A DNA stretch of 64,000 bases from Mucilaginibacter xinganensis (GCF_002257585.1 NZ_CP022743.1:3100001-3164000); one strand, 5' to 3'; shown: positions 17,216 through 27,623, counted from the first letter of the stretch. The notes: generated by a model from the sequence alone, not told the origin. Program-made: numbers and translations.

Positions 17216-19042
17216 ATGGCAAGAAAACGATTAAACAGCAGCAATGCACCCGAAGCCGAACTTCCTAAAGCAAAATTGAACAGGCAAACCCTAAACAATA
17301 TTTCGCGCTTACTTTCCTATATCAAACCATACCGGGGCAAATTTATAGCCGCATTGTTTTTCCTGTTTTTATCCAGCCTGGTTGGGTTAGCATTCCCGGC
17401 GTTTATAGGTGGGTTGATTGATACCGCGCAGGGTAAGCCAAGTAATGGCATTTTGCCTTCCTCAATAAAAGGCATCCTGGTGTTGGCTTTTATAGTATTA
17501 TTTTTACAGGCTTTCGTGTCATTTTTCAGGATTCTTTGGTTTGTTAACGTGGCTGAGCGTTCGCTGGCTGATATTAGAAAAGACACTTATTTTAAGTTGA
17601 TAACGCTTCCGATGAATTTTTTTTCCAACCGTCGCGTTGGAGAGTTAAACAGCCGGATCTCTGCCGACCTGTCGCAGATCCAGGATACCTTAACTACTAC
17701 CATTGCCGAAATGATCCGGCAAGCAGTGTTACTGATCGGAGGAATTGCTTTCATGGCTATAATTTCTGTTAAGCTGGCAATAGCGTTATTGATATTGGTA
17801 CCGCCGCTTATAGTTATAGCAGTGTTTTTTGGCCGGTTTATTCGTAAGATCTCAAGAGAGGCCCAGGATAAACTTGCAGAATCAAACACCATAATTGAAG
17901 AAACCCTGCAGGGGATAGCAAACGTAAAGGCTTTTGTTAATGAAGCGTTTGAAGCTGCTCGTTATGGAAAAAACATCAGGGATGTAGCCGATATTGCCAT
18001 TAAAGGGGCGAAATACCGTGGTATTTTTGTATCATTTATTGTGTTCTGTCTTTTCGGCGCAATTGTCGCTATAGTTGGTTACGGCTGTGTGCTTGTTAGT
18101 CATGGCGAGCTTAAAGTTGGCGAATTATTCAAGTTTGCCTTATATGCCTCTTTCGTAGGCAGCGCGATGGGCAGCTTTCCCGACCTGTATGCGAACGTCC
18201 AGAAGGCAGTGGGTGCCAGCGAACGCGTGATTGAAATATTGGACGAAAATGGCGAAGAGGTTTCCATTAATGAGATAAACAACGTTATCCTGCAAAAAAT
18301 TGAAGGGAATATTTCTTTTAATAACGTAGCTTTCGCGTATCCGTCGCGCCCGGAGCTTACCGTACTAAACAGTATTTCTTTTGATGCAACAGCCGGGCAA
18401 AAGGTAGCTATTGTTGGGCCAAGCGGTTCGGGAAAATCAACTATGGCGGCATTGATCCTGCAATTTTATCACCCTCAAAGCGGCACAATTTCATTTGACA
18501 GTAAGCCCGCCGCTGATTACACGTTAACAGATATCCGTAACCAGGTAGCAATTGTGCCCCAGGATGTAATGCTTTTTGGAGGATCAATAAAGGAAAATAT
18601 TGCCTACGGCAAACTAACTGCAACTGATGATGAGATTATCAGGGCTGCAGAGCGCGCAAATGCACACCAGTTCATCATGTCATTCCCTGAAGGTTACAAT
18701 ACAATAGTTGGTGAACGTGGCGTGAAGTTATCGGGCGGACAAAGGCAGCGCGTAGCTATCGCCAGGGCGCTGTTAAAAAACCCGGCTATCCTAATATTGG
18801 ATGAGGCCACATCTTCATTAGATTCTGAATCGGAACGTTTAGTGCAGGAAGCACTGGAAGAATTAATGAAGAACCGCACGTCTATCATTATAGCGCACCG
18901 CCTTTCAACCATCCGCGAAGCTGACAAAATTATTGTACTTGAAAAAGGAAAAATTATTGAGTCAGGCAGCCACCAGCAGCTGATAGATAACGAACAGGGT
19001 TTATACCGTTATTTAAGCGGGCTCCAGTTTGAGTTAAGTTAA
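17216..19042 (+). CDS. ABC transporter, fused permease and ATPase (MsbA/BmrA-type exporter)
   Basis: A 608-residue half-transporter that should act as a homodimer. An ABC type 1 membrane domain with six helices covers about 35-340, and the nucleotide-binding domain follows. It has Walker A GPSGSGKST, Q-loop VAIVPQDVMLFGG, signature LSGGQRQRV, Walker B ILILDEATSSLD and the H-loop IIAHRLST. Family members export lipids, peptides or drugs across the inner membrane. Closest in layout are the lipid A flippase MsbA and multidrug exporters, and the substrate cannot be decided. No lpxK or other lipopolysaccharide genes are adjacent to support an MsbA assignment. Confidence 0.9.
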   Translation: MARKRLNSSNAPEAELPKAKLNRQTLNNISRLLSYIKPYRGKFIAALFFLFLSSLVGLAFPAFIGGLIDTAQGKPSNGILPSSIKGILVLAFIVLFLQAFVSFFRILWFVNVAERSLADIRKDTYFKLITLPMNFFSNRRVGELNSRISADLSQIQDTLTTTIAEMIRQAVLLIGGIAFMAIISVKLAIALLILVPPLIVIAVFFGRFIRKISREAQDKLAESNTIIEETLQGIANVKAFVNEAFEAARYGKNIRDVADIAIKGAKYRGIFVSFIVFCLFGAIVAIVGYGCVLVSHGELKVGELFKFALYASFVGSAMGSFPDLYANVQKAVGASERVIEILDENGEEVSINEINNVILQKIEGNISFNNVAFAYPSRPELTVLNSISFDATAGQKVAIVGPSGSGKSTMAALILQFYHPQSGTISFDSKPAADYTLTDIRNQVAIVPQDVMLFGGSIKENIAYGKLTATDDEIIRAAERANAHQFIMSFPEGYNTIVGERGVKLSGGQRQRVAIARALLKNPAILILDEATSSLDSESERLVQEALEELMKNRTSIIIAHRLSTIREADKIIVLEKGKIIESGSHQQLIDNEQGLYRYLSGLQFELS

Positions 19043-19162
19043 TTAACTTTTTTACAACCAGCCGCCTTAATAACCCGTATAAGTGTTATCCCCTGAAACG
19101 TTCAGCCTGCATACACCCGGGCATATTTTTATTAAATTTACCCGGCAACCAGGCCATCTTTT

Positions 19163-20833
19163 ATGAATTGGAAATCGTTTTACAAACCCTTTTTAATTAC
19201 AATTTCAGTAATGCTTTCAGGTACCGGCTGCCATTCCGGCTCGTCAGGTTCCGAAAGTGTTGCCTATCTTAATAAAGCAGCCGGCAGTGCTGACACCAAT
19301 AAGATAGCTGCCGGTAATCAGCCGCAACTAAACATTGATCGTTCTTCCGATCCTGTTCCGCTAAAAAACATGTTTGGCATCAATGGCTACGAATGGAATT
19401 TTTTAGAGGACCCCGCCAGCCCAAACGACCGGAAACATATTTACGAAATCAACATGCGGCTGGTAAAAACCTTCTCGGCATTAAGACATTACCTTAACTG
19501 GAACCGCATTGAAACAACCAGGGGCAACTACACCTTTAACCCCACTAATAATGGCGGCTGGGATTATGATATAATTTATGAGCGCTGCAAACAGGATGGA
19601 ATTTTGGTATTGGCCGATTTGAAAAATATCCCTGAATGGCTGCAAAATACTTACCCGGCAAGCTCAAGAGATGACGACAATGCCCCTGTTCCTTATGGAC
19701 AAAGCCTGGATGATCCGGCATCGTATGCAGACCAGGCCCGGGCGGCTTTTCAGTTTACCGCCAGGTATGGCTACAACAAAAACGTTAACAAAGCGCTGGT
19801 AAAAGTTGATACCCGCAAACGTTGGCCAGGAGATATCCCAAACCAGCCATTAATAGGTATGGGCTTAATAAAATACATAGAATGTGGCAATGAGCGCGAC
19901 CGGTGGTGGGGCGGGGATGAAACCCACCAAACCGCCGAACAATATGCCGCCAATCTATCCGCGTTTTATGACGGCAATATGGGTAAGCTGGGCGCCGGCG
20001 TTGGCGTAAAGGCTGCCGACCCAGCCATGCAGGTAGTGATGGGCGGCCTGGCAACTGCAAATTACGAGTTTGTAAAAAAGGTAATAAACTGGTGTAAAGC
20101 TAATAGAGGCTACAAAAAGGATGGCAGTATCAACCTATGTTTCGATGTGATCAATTATCACTTATATTCAAATAACGGTGATGTAAGGATCCAGAAAAAA
20201 GCAACTACCGGAATAGCGCCAGAGCTGTCGCTATCGGGCAGCATCGCAAGTTCGTTTGTTAACCTGGCTAATAGCCTGCCGCAACATCCGGAGGTCTGGG
20301 TAACCGAAACGGGCTATGACATCAACCAGGGAAGCTATCAGCGGGCAGAATCTGTGGGATCAAAAACCGTATTGGCCAATCATGCCGATTGGATCCTGCG
20401 TACTTCCCTCCTATACATTCGCTATGGCGTTAAACGGGTATTTTTTTACCAGTTGTTTGACGATAATGCCGGCGGCTCAACCCAATACGCCACATCAGGC
20501 CTGGCCGAAGGCATAAAACGCCGACCCGCTGCTGATTATATTTTGCAGGCCACAAAGTTGATGGGCGATTACAACTATATAAAAACCATCAGCAAAGATC
20601 CTTTGGTTGATCAATATCAGCTTGGCAATAAAACCATGTACGTGTTAACCATCCCTGATGAAACCGGCAGAAAAGCAACTTATACATTAGATTTAGGAAA
20701 AGCTGCAAAAGCAGAAATCCATACTTTAAAAATAGGTGCCGATGTTATGAATAGTAAAGTTGTTAATACAACCAATGGTAAGGTGACTATTGAGGTGACC
20801 GAAACGCCTGTGTTTGTTGAGGGGATTATGTAA
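19163..20833 (+). CDS. Lipoprotein glycoside hydrolase-like protein of the (beta/alpha)8 GH-A clan
   Basis: A 556-residue putative lipoprotein: signal peptide with lipobox LSGTGC, lipidated Cys23, then a Ser/Gly-rich linker. The main domain resembles clan GH-A enzymes. YIECGNERDRWW carries the candidate acid/base Glu244 after the typical N-E pair, and VWVTETGYD carries the candidate nucleophile Glu382. A small beta domain follows at the C-terminus (about 470-556), as in GH39/GH5-like enzymes. It is likely surface- or periplasm-exposed and acts on a polysaccharide, but neither family nor substrate can be fixed by eye. No SusCD pair or regulator is adjacent. Confidence 0.75.
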   Translation: MNWKSFYKPFLITISVMLSGTGCHSGSSGSESVAYLNKAAGSADTNKIAAGNQPQLNIDRSSDPVPLKNMFGINGYEWNFLEDPASPNDRKHIYEINMRLVKTFSALRHYLNWNRIETTRGNYTFNPTNNGGWDYDIIYERCKQDGILVLADLKNIPEWLQNTYPASSRDDDNAPVPYGQSLDDPASYADQARAAFQFTARYGYNKNVNKALVKVDTRKRWPGDIPNQPLIGMGLIKYIECGNERDRWWGGDETHQTAEQYAANLSAFYDGNMGKLGAGVGVKAADPAMQVVMGGLATANYEFVKKVINWCKANRGYKKDGSINLCFDVINYHLYSNNGDVRIQKKATTGIAPELSLSGSIASSFVNLANSLPQHPEVWVTETGYDINQGSYQRAESVGSKTVLANHADWILRTSLLYIRYGVKRVFFYQLFDDNAGGSTQYATSGLAEGIKRRPAADYILQATKLMGDYNYIKTISKDPLVDQYQLGNKTMYVLTIPDETGRKATYTLDLGKAAKAEIHTLKIGADVMNSKVVNTTNGKVTIEVTETPVFVEGIM

Positions 20834-21085
20834 AACAGAATCTTGTTGCAACTTAATTTCGTTACGGGCTAAGGTTCTTTCGCCATTATTCATCTTAGTT
20901 TTATTTCGTTGTTCTGGCTTATTCCTTTTGCCATTTATAGGGTAAATACACCTGAAGAAAGATACCTTATGGTATGGGATATTTTTCCATTTCGCATTTA
21001 ATTTAACAGCGTGTTTATTTGACCTATTATAGGGCTCTCATAGAAGCTGAAATTTCATACCGTGATTGGAGTTTGCGGTAGCGTA
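20834..21085. other. Intergenic stretch, no gene seen
   Basis: The stretch is AT-rich. All frames are interrupted. The one small structure is ATACC-TTAT-GGTAT at 20962-20975. It lies between the GH-A lipoprotein and the hicB promoter and may contain remnants that I cannot identify. Confidence 0.5.
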
Positions 21086-21115
21086 TTTGTGTATCATATA
21101 ATTTTATTAAATTTG
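21086..21115 (+). promoter_or_regulatory. hicBA promoter, both Bacteroidota elements present
   Basis: TTTG at 21086-21089, an 18-bp spacer, and TAAATTTG at 21108-21115 match the Bacteroidota -33/-7 consensus (TTTG, TAnnTTTG) well. Transcription would begin near 21121, just before the hicB ATG at 21130. This is the best promoter match in the window. Confidence 0.7.
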
Positions 21116-21129
21116 GTAAAGTGAATACT

Positions 21130-21348
21130 ATGAAAACTGTTCAAATCAATAGTGCCGTTTGGAAAGTAGGGAATTACTTTGTCGCCCAATGTTTAAATGT
21201 TGAGGTTTCGAGTTTTGGCGATACAAAGGATGAGGCATTGGATAATTTACAAGAGGCTTTAGAATTATACCTGGAAGACAATGAACATCCCGAATTTACT
21301 ATTATTGATAAACCTGAAATAGTCGGCTCTATTTTAAAATATGCCTAA
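21130..21348 (+). CDS. hicB: HicB-family antitoxin-like protein
   Basis: A 72-residue protein with the HicB partial RNase H-like fold. Visible are KVGNYFVAQCLNVEVSSFGDT, then the helix KDEALDNLQEALELYLED and a final strand. By family it binds and blocks the HicA mRNA interferase, and some members repress their own promoter. No separate DNA-binding domain is visible in this short form. A GTG at 21121 is also in frame, but the likely transcription start is near there, so ATG 21130 is preferred. The next gene, a frameshifted hicA, overlaps it by 8 bp. The antitoxin is intact although its toxin is broken. Confidence 0.8.
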   Translation: MKTVQINSAVWKVGNYFVAQCLNVEVSSFGDTKDEALDNLQEALELYLEDNEHPEFTIIDKPEIVGSILKYA

Positions 21349-21552
21349 GCTTTATTCTTCTGCTTACATACTTAAGGTGCTGGGCGACCATGGTTTTATC
21401 TTTATTTCGCAAAAGGGAAGCCACGTGAAACTTAAAAAATTGATACAATAACCTTAACAGTAATAGTTCCCGCAAATAGAAAAGAAATCCCTGTCGGTAC
21501 ATTTCGTTCCATTCTTCGTCAGTCAGCGTTAACCGAAGGTGATTTTAAATAA
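21341..21552 (+). pseudogene. hicA: HicA-family toxin, frameshifted
   Basis: From ATG 21341 the frame encodes MPKLYSSAYILKVLGDHGF, then FISQKGSHVKLKK with the catalytic His of the double-stranded-RNA-binding-like toxin fold, and stops at 21449. The remainder of a typical HicA (TVIVPANRKEIPVGTFRSI, then LRQSALTEGDF) is intact in another frame and ends with TAA at 21550-21552. A single-base indel in the A-rich run near 21435-21441 explains the break. The region beyond the catalytic His is lost in the truncated 36-residue product, so toxin activity is unlikely. A sequencing error in the A-run is the main alternative. Confidence 0.85.
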
Positions 21553-21572
21553 AAAATGTCGCCCTAAAAAGC

Positions 21573-21580
21573 TATTTTTG
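21573..21580 (+). promoter_or_regulatory. -7 element in front of lepA
   Basis: TATTTTTG matches TAnnTTTG and ends 7 bp before the lepA ATG. No TTTG -33 element is obvious, and the implied leader is almost nil. Confidence 0.35.
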
Positions 21581-21587
21581 CGCTTCA

Positions 21588-23375
21588 ATGGAACACATTC
21601 GTAATTTTTGTATTATAGCACATATCGACCATGGCAAGAGTACCCTTGCCGACAGGTTGCTTGAATATACCAATACCATAACCCAGCGTGAATCGCAGGC
21701 GCAATTGCTTGATGACATGGACCTGGAGCGCGAGCGCGGCATCACCATAAAAAGTCATGCCATACAGATGGATTATATTCTTGACGGCCAGCGTTATGTG
21801 TTAAACCTGATAGATACACCCGGGCACGTGGATTTTTCATACGAAGTTTCGCGTTCAATAGCAGCCTGCGAAGGTGCTTTGCTTATTGTTGACGCGGCAC
21901 AGGGAATCCAGGCTCAAACGATCTCCAACTTATACCTCGCTTTAGAAAACGACCTGGAAATCATCCCGGTACTAAATAAAATGGACCTTCCCGGTGCAAT
22001 GCCCGAGGAAGTTAAAGACCAGATAGTTGACCTGATAGGATGTAAGCGTGAAGATATTTTGGCTGCATCCGGAAAAACCGGCATGGGTGTTCATGATATC
22101 TTAAGAGCCATTGTAGCCCGTGTCCCCGCTCCTGTCGGCGATCCCGAAGCTCCTTTACAGGCATTGATCTTTGATTCGGTTTATAACTCATTCCGCGGGA
22201 TCGTAGCTTATTTCAAAGTGGTAAACGGCGAAATTCGCAAAGGTGACAAAGTGAAGTTTTTTGCTACTGAAAAACAGTACATAGCTGAAGAAGTTGGTAC
22301 GCTAAAATTAAAGCAACTACCTAAAGATGTGATCAAAACCGGCGACGTAGGTTACATCATATCGGGTATTAAAGAATCAAGAGAAGTAAAGGTTGGTGAT
22401 ACCATCACCACCATTGCCCGTCCGTGCGAGGCCGGCATCCAGGGTTTTGAAGAAGTAAAGCCAATGGTTTTTGCCGGGATCTACCCGGTTGATACTGACG
22501 ACTTTGAAGAATTACGCGAATCAATGGCTAAACTGCAACTGAACGATGCATCGCTGGTATTTGAGCCTGAATCGTCAGCAGCATTGGGTTTTGGTTTCCG
22601 CTGCGGATTCCTCGGAATGTTGCACATGGAGATCATCCAGGAACGTTTGGAACGCGAGTTTGATATGACGGTGATTACTACTGTTCCCAACGTATCCTAC
22701 GTGGCCCATACGACTAAAGGCGAGCCGATAGTAGTAAACAACCCGTCGGACCTCCCCGATCCCAGCAGAATTGACTTTGTTGAGGAGCCTTACATCAAAG
22801 CTACCATAATTTCGAAAGCAGAATATGTAGGCCCCATAATGTCGCTTTGTATCCAAAAAAGAGGCTTTATAAAAAACCAGTCGTACCTTACTGCTGACCG
22901 GGTAGAGATGATATTTGAAATGCCGATGGGCGAAATTGTATTTGATTTTTACGATAAATTAAAAACGATCTCTAAAGGTTATGCCTCATTTGATTACCAC
23001 CAGATAGGTTACCGCAGGTCAGACCTCGTGCGTTTGGACATCCGTTTAAATGCGGAGCCTGTTGATGCTTTATCATCACTGATCTTTAGAGGAAATTCAT
23101 ACGATTTTGGTAAAAAGATCTGCGAAAAACTGAAAGAACTGATCCCGCGCCAGCAATTTGAAATTATTATCCAGGCATCAATAGGTGCTAAAATCATAGC
23201 CCGCGAAACCGTGAAGGCCCTGCGTAAAGATGTTACCGCCAAATGTTATGGTGGTGATATTTCCCGTAAGCGTAAGCTATTGGAAAAACAGAAAAAGGGT
23301 AAAAAGCGCATGCGCCAGGTTGGTAACGTGGAGATCCCGCAGAGTGCGTTTATGGCGGTGCTGAAATTAGACTAA
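21588..23375 (+). CDS. lepA: Elongation factor 4 (LepA), translational GTPase
   Basis: A 595-residue translational GTPase. The G-domain motifs are [13 protein letters not shown] (G1), the [11 protein letters not shown] region (G2), [11 protein letters not shown] (G3) and NKMDLPGA (G4). Domains II, III and V follow, and the LepA-specific C-terminal domain ends in [20 protein letters not shown]. It binds ribosomes and is associated with back-translocation or with initiation and biogenesis under stress. Length and motifs are canonical. The gene begins only 35 bp after the broken hicA. Confidence 0.97.
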   Translation: MEHIRNFCIIAHIDHGKSTLADRLLEYTNTITQRESQAQLLDDMDLERERGITIKSHAIQMDYILDGQRYVLNLIDTPGHVDFSYEVSRSIAACEGALLIVDAAQGIQAQTISNLYLALENDLEIIPVLNKMDLPGAMPEEVKDQIVDLIGCKREDILAASGKTGMGVHDILRAIVARVPAPVGDPEAPLQALIFDSVYNSFRGIVAYFKVVNGEIRKGDKVKFFATEKQYIAEEVGTLKLKQLPKDVIKTGDVGYIISGIKESREVKVGDTITTIARPCEAGIQGFEEVKPMVFAGIYPVDTDDFEELRESMAKLQLNDASLVFEPESSAALGFGFRCGFLGMLHMEIIQERLEREFDMTVITTVPNVSYVAHTTKGEPIVVNNPSDLPDPSRIDFVEEPYIKATIISKAEYVGPIMSLCIQKRGFIKNQSYLTADRVEMIFEMPMGEIVFDFYDKLKTISKGYASFDYHQIGYRRSDLVRLDIRLNAEPVDALSSLIFRGNSYDFGKKICEKLKELIPRQQFEIIIQASIGAKIIARETVKALRKDVTAKCYGGDISRKRKLLEKQKKGKKRMRQVGNVEIPQSAFMAVLKLD

Positions 23376-23380
23376 TCGCC

Positions 23381-23457
23381 CCGGCCCTTTAAGGGGAGTT
23401 CAGGAAGGCGCAAATTAAATATTTATTCATTAACGTTCCCCTTTAGGGGTTAGGAGG
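23381..23457. repeat. CCCCTTTAGGGG-type inverted repeat between lepA and folD
   Basis: CCGGCCCTTTAAGGGGAGTT at 23381-23400 and AACGTTCCCCTTTAGGGG within 23432-23449 are imperfect reverse complements around an AT-rich loop. It could act as a lepA terminator or be a member of a dispersed intergenic repeat family. Confidence 0.5.
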
Positions 23458-23463
23458 CTATAA

Positions 23464-24345
23464 ATGCAGCTTTTAGACGGAAAATACGTATCTGAAAAAC
23501 TTAAAGGTGAAATAGCTGAAGCAGCGGCTAAAATATTGGCAGAAACCGGGCGCAAGCCGCATTTGGTAGCTGTGCTGGTTGGACATGATGGCGGCAGCGA
23601 GACTTATGTTGCCAGTAAAATAAAGAACTGCGAAGCAGTAGGCTTTAAATCAACCCTGGTACGGTATGAAAGTGACGTAACTGAAGAAGAACTATTAGGC
23701 AAAGTAGCCGAGCTTAACACAGATGCAGATATTGACGGCATCATCGTACAACTTCCCCTGCCAAAACATATCGATCCTGAAAAAGTAACGGAAAAGATAG
23801 ACCATCGGAAGGATGTTGACGGCTTTCACCCGGTAAACCTGGGGCGGATGCAGCGTAACCTGCCCTCATTTATTCCGGCCACGCCTTATGGCATTACGCT
23901 AATGCTTAAAGAGTACGGCGTAGAGACCGCTGGCAAGCATTGTGTGGTGGTTGGCAGAAGTAATATAGTTGGCTCACCTATGAGCATCCTGATGGCGCGC
24001 AATACCACTCCAGGCAACTGTACGGTAACCATTTGCCATAGCCGTACACCTGATATTAAAAAGTTCACGCTTGATGCTGACATTCTTATAGTAGCCATTG
24101 GCAAAAAGAATTTCATTACTGCCGATATGGTAAAAGAGGGTGTGGTAGTGGTTGACGTAGGCATGAACCGCGAAACCAGCACCACCACAAAATCGGGCTT
24201 TAAGCTTTATGGCGATGTTGATTTTGAAAATGTTTCTAAAAAAGCTTCATGGATTACTCCGGTACCTGGCGGCGTAGGTTTAATGACAATTATAGGGTTG
24301 TTAAAAAACACGCTGGCGTCTGCCAATAAAGAAGTTTATAAATAG
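23464..24345 (+). CDS. folD: Bifunctional methylenetetrahydrofolate dehydrogenase/cyclohydrolase
   Basis: A 293-residue folate enzyme. Conserved blocks are [16 protein letters not shown] near 45, [28 protein letters not shown], the dinucleotide-binding [17 protein letters not shown] and the C-terminal [13 protein letters not shown] [12 protein letters not shown]. It converts 5,10-methylene-THF to 10-formyl-THF through the methenyl form in the cytoplasm, feeding purine and formyl-Met synthesis. Length and motifs are normal. It faces the rhamnosidase gene convergently with only 13 bp between stop codons and no visible hairpin. Confidence 0.97.
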   Translation: MQLLDGKYVSEKLKGEIAEAAAKILAETGRKPHLVAVLVGHDGGSETYVASKIKNCEAVGFKSTLVRYESDVTEEELLGKVAELNTDADIDGIIVQLPLPKHIDPEKVTEKIDHRKDVDGFHPVNLGRMQRNLPSFIPATPYGITLMLKEYGVETAGKHCVVVGRSNIVGSPMSILMARNTTPGNCTVTICHSRTPDIKKFTLDADILIVAIGKKNFITADMVKEGVVVVDVGMNRETSTTTKSGFKLYGDVDFENVSKKASWITPVPGGVGLMTIIGLLKNTLASANKEVYK

Positions 24346-24358
24346 CTAAATATTGATG

Positions 24359-27127
24359 TTATCTGGTGTCTTTTACAGAAAAAGAATAGCTGCCGGAACC
24401 AACTGTCAAAACAGCTCGGTTATTTTCATGCCTTAACATCTTTATATCGCTGCGGTTTATTACCGGCCTTCCGCCCTCGGTCAACAAACTGTTTTTGCCG
24501 GCAGGCAGGTAAATTACAGCAGTTGTATTAACAGGGATGATAGTTTGCATAGTGAATAAACCGCTACGTTTTTGCCATTTATTAGCTATCGTTCCGTATG
24601 GCGATAAGTAACTTGCAGCAGCCCAGGTAACATTCCCTACAGGTTCAGGCCTAATCAGTATTTTGTCAAAGGCTACCGCGTTTGTGTCAGGTCGGATGCC
24701 GCTTAGTCCGCTGTAAAACCATTCCATTAAATGACCGAGCATAAAATGATTATTGGACGAGATTCGGTTGCCCTGCCAAGACTCCGTAAGAGAAGTGGCC
24801 CCCCTTGCCAATTGAAAACCATACCCCGGTACATCCGATCTGCTGTTCATATCAAATATCACATCTGAACGACCTGCATCATCCAATACTCTCAAAAGGT
24901 ATCTATACCCTATATCTCCGGCTGTTAATCCATTATTATGATGGCGGAGATCTTTCACAATATTATCGATAACCATTTTCTTATTAACAGGGTCTACAAT
25001 ACCGGTATAAACAGCCATGGCATTTGCCGTTTGGCTTCCGGAACCGTACTGCATAGTTTGTTTATTGAAAAAGGCGTTGTTGAAAGCTATTTTAACTTCA
25101 TCAGCTAACTCGGTGTATTTGGTAGCATCATTATGCTTTCCCAATAAACGGGCAATTTTCGAGAGAATAGTAAGGTCGTAATAATAAATAGCAGTTCCGG
25201 TAATGCCTTGTGGCGTTAGTTGTGATACGCCCGGCTCTTCGGGCCCAAGGTCATACCAGTCACCGAGGCCAAAATAAAGTAAGTTATTTTTTGACCTCTT
25301 TTGCAGATAAGCCGCATAGCGCACCATCATATCATAACTTTCGGATAATATCTGTTTATCGCCATACCATTGATATATATAATAAGGCATAATAATCCCA
25401 TTACTCCCCCATTCCGGCGAATCACGAAACCCGCCGCCAAATTTTACATATTCAGGTGCAATATCAGGGATCAATCCTTCGGGTGTTTGTGAGTTGATCA
25501 TATCCCTTACCACTTTACGGCATAAGGCGGCTATATCGTAATTATATCTGATAGATGGCCCCACCAGGTGGGCTTCTTCCAGCCAGCCGAGCTTCTCGCG
25601 GTGTGGGCAATCGGTAAAAACACTTGCTGTATTACTTTTTATGGCCCAGTCAATAAGTTTAAATGTTTTATTGAACAAATCATTTGAGCATTTAAATATG
25701 CCAATGCCGGCGGCTGAATTGCGGGTATGCAAACTTTTTAAAGCCGATATTACCGGCAGTTGCTTCATATTTGGTTGCCCCTGTGGCGTAGCACCCTCCA
25801 CCTGGATATACCTGAAGCCGTAATACATAAACTGCGGATGCCAGGATTCCGCACCAACTCCTTTTAAAGTATAATTAAAATACACCGGGGTGCCCACCGC
25901 TTCCTGCGTAACAAGGCCTTCATTATCCAAAAGCTCCGCGGGCGTTAGCTTAACAACCGATCCTTTATTACCAGTTACAGTTATAAACGGAATTGCAGAG
26001 GCATTTTGCCCCATATCGTAAACCCATACCCCTGGCTTTGGTTGCGTGATCTTCACCGGTGAAAAATGGTCAAATATTTTCAATGGCTCTTCAGCCTGAA
26101 TTTCTAATTTCCCGGGCCCGTCCACCAAAACTGCATTCTTCCAGTTGGCATCATTAAAGCCAGGTTGCTTCCAGCCGCTTTGTTCAAGATTTGCGTCGTA
26201 ATCTTCACCGCCATAAATACTCGAAAAAGTCACCGGCCCGGGCGCAGTTTTCCACGACTGATCACTGATGACATCCTCTTCGCTTCCATCCGCGTATTCC
26301 AACGCTATCCTGCAGATCATTTTAGGATAACCAAATGCGCCTTTTAACTTGTGGTACCGTTCTCCCGGGATATAATAAAACCCGTTTCCCAGCATTACAC
26401 CAATTGTATTTTTACCCGGCTTCAATTTATCCGTTACATCAAATGCCACGTACAGCACATGTTTATCATATTTTGTCCAGCCGGGGTCTAAAAAATGATC
26501 GCCTACCTTTTCGGCGTTAAGGCTTAAATCAAACTGGCCCAGCCCGGTTATAAAAACAGTTGCCTTTTTTACTTTTTTATGTATTGTAAATTCCTTTCGG
26601 ATGATCGGCAGAACATCTTTCCCCTCCTTAAATCGTTTATCATTTGTATTTTCCAGTCCGGTAACTAAAAGTAGCGAGTCCGGCAGCTTTTCATACGCAA
26701 TCCATCTGGCACCTTTCCAGTCTGATTTTGTAAAAAGTCCCATTTGCCACTTTCCCGTCTTGCTCCAGGCAGATGCATGATGCTGATTGTCCCAAATCAT
26801 CACCTTCCAATAATAGGTTTTTGTAGATTCAAGCGGCTTACCGGCAAAAATTACCTCAAGACTTTGCGGTGATGCGACTTTTTTTGAATCCCAAATATTG
26901 CCGGTGTTTCTTTGTAAAAACGATGCATCGTCGGATACCAGGACTCTATAAGCGGTTTGCATTAAATTACGCTGATTACTGCTAATTTGCCAGCTTAAAA
27001 CCGGATTTCGGGTATCTACCTCTACGGCATCACTTTTATACTCACAAGTCAGGTTGATAACGGCACTCTGGGCCAATAAACTTATTGTTATAAAAAGGGA
27101 CAACAAAGTTGCAACGATCTTTTTCAT
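24359..27127 (-). CDS. Alpha-L-rhamnosidase, GH78 family, secreted
   Basis: A 922-residue secreted enzyme. It has a signal peptide (MKKIVATLLSLFITISLLAQ), then N-terminal fibronectin-like and beta-sandwich domains (to about 480). The (alpha/alpha)6 catalytic barrel carries the family block FTDCPHREKLGWLEEAH, and the C-terminal rhamnosidase beta domain ends near the stop. It removes terminal alpha-L-rhamnose from plant pectin (rhamnogalacturonan), glycosides or similar glycans. It stands alone here, with no SusC/SusD or sensor genes, and the preceding minus-strand genes are unrelated. The expected length for the family is 900-1100. Confidence 0.93.
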   Translation of the reverse strand: MKKIVATLLSLFITISLLAQSAVINLTCEYKSDAVEVDTRNPVLSWQISSNQRNLMQTAYRVLVSDDASFLQRNTGNIWDSKKVASPQSLEVIFAGKPLESTKTYYWKVMIWDNQHHASAWSKTGKWQMGLFTKSDWKGARWIAYEKLPDSLLLVTGLENTNDKRFKEGKDVLPIIRKEFTIHKKVKKATVFITGLGQFDLSLNAEKVGDHFLDPGWTKYDKHVLYVAFDVTDKLKPGKNTIGVMLGNGFYYIPGERYHKLKGAFGYPKMICRIALEYADGSEEDVISDQSWKTAPGPVTFSSIYGGEDYDANLEQSGWKQPGFNDANWKNAVLVDGPGKLEIQAEEPLKIFDHFSPVKITQPKPGVWVYDMGQNASAIPFITVTGNKGSVVKLTPAELLDNEGLVTQEAVGTPVYFNYTLKGVGAESWHPQFMYYGFRYIQVEGATPQGQPNMKQLPVISALKSLHTRNSAAGIGIFKCSNDLFNKTFKLIDWAIKSNTASVFTDCPHREKLGWLEEAHLVGPSIRYNYDIAALCRKVVRDMINSQTPEGLIPDIAPEYVKFGGGFRDSPEWGSNGIIMPYYIYQWYGDKQILSESYDMMVRYAAYLQKRSKNNLLYFGLGDWYDLGPEEPGVSQLTPQGITGTAIYYYDLTILSKIARLLGKHNDATKYTELADEVKIAFNNAFFNKQTMQYGSGSQTANAMAVYTGIVDPVNKKMVIDNIVKDLRHHNNGLTAGDIGYRYLLRVLDDAGRSDVIFDMNSRSDVPGYGFQLARGATSLTESWQGNRISSNNHFMLGHLMEWFYSGLSGIRPDTNAVAFDKILIRPEPVGNVTWAAASYLSPYGTIANKWQKRSGLFTMQTIIPVNTTAVIYLPAGKNSLLTEGGRPVINRSDIKMLRHENNRAVLTVGSGSYSFSVKDTR

Positions 27128-27188
27128 CTATATATGATTAAAACAGCAGTTAGCCGGTAAAGGTGGCTATTGGTTAGCCCCGGCCTTA

Positions 27189-27623
27189 TCAACCTAAATA
27201 TTCCGCCGGAATTTGGTAATTTTCATTTTCGTCGCTCCAGGCCATTGAAGTAATCCGCCAGCTGTCATCAACCAAAACAAATTGTATATAGTTAATACCG
27301 CGGGGCAGGTTATCAATTTCGTGATCGGCAAAACTATACTCATACACACTAAGACGTTGTGCCACCTTCCCAAATATTTCTGTTTTTGAATACAACTCCC
27401 GTTGCATAAATTGCAACAGCGTCCCTTCTGCTATCTGGCTTTCCAGCGATTGGGTAAATGATGAAGCAGTAAAGGCGATTGGCTTACCAAAGCTATTATT
27501 TACCAGCAGTCCGTCTGCATAGAACAATCCGCTTACGTTTTCCAGGTCAGGCATTTCACCATCCTGAAAACTTAACGATTCATAAAAATCTTCCGTTATA
27601 TAATCAATAGCTCTTACGTTCAT
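27189..27623 (-). CDS. NTF2/SnoaL-like protein
   Basis: A 144-residue protein whose pattern fits the NTF2-like cone fold: an N-terminal helix, LENVSGLFYADGLLVNN, and alternating strands ending in NYIQFVLVDDSWRITSMAW. The VDDSWRI segment is typical of the last strands. No catalytic residues can be named. It is adjacent to the Rieske protein gene (no spacer between its ATG and the upstream stop) and is the last gene of a three-gene run. The fold is shared with dioxygenase beta subunits, which makes the Rieske neighbour notable, but no dioxygenase alpha subunit is present. Confidence 0.65.
   Translation of the reverse strand: MNVRAIDYITEDFYESLSFQDGEMPDLENVSGLFYADGLLVNNSFGKPIAFTASSFTQSLESQIAEGTLLQFMQRELYSKTEIFGKVAQRLSVYEYSFADHEIDNLPRGINYIQFVLVDDSWRITSMAWSDENENYQIPAEYLG

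Noticed and set aside
17216..19042. Naming the ABC exporter msbA
   Set aside because: Architecture fits, but multidrug exporters look the same and no lipid A gene is adjacent.
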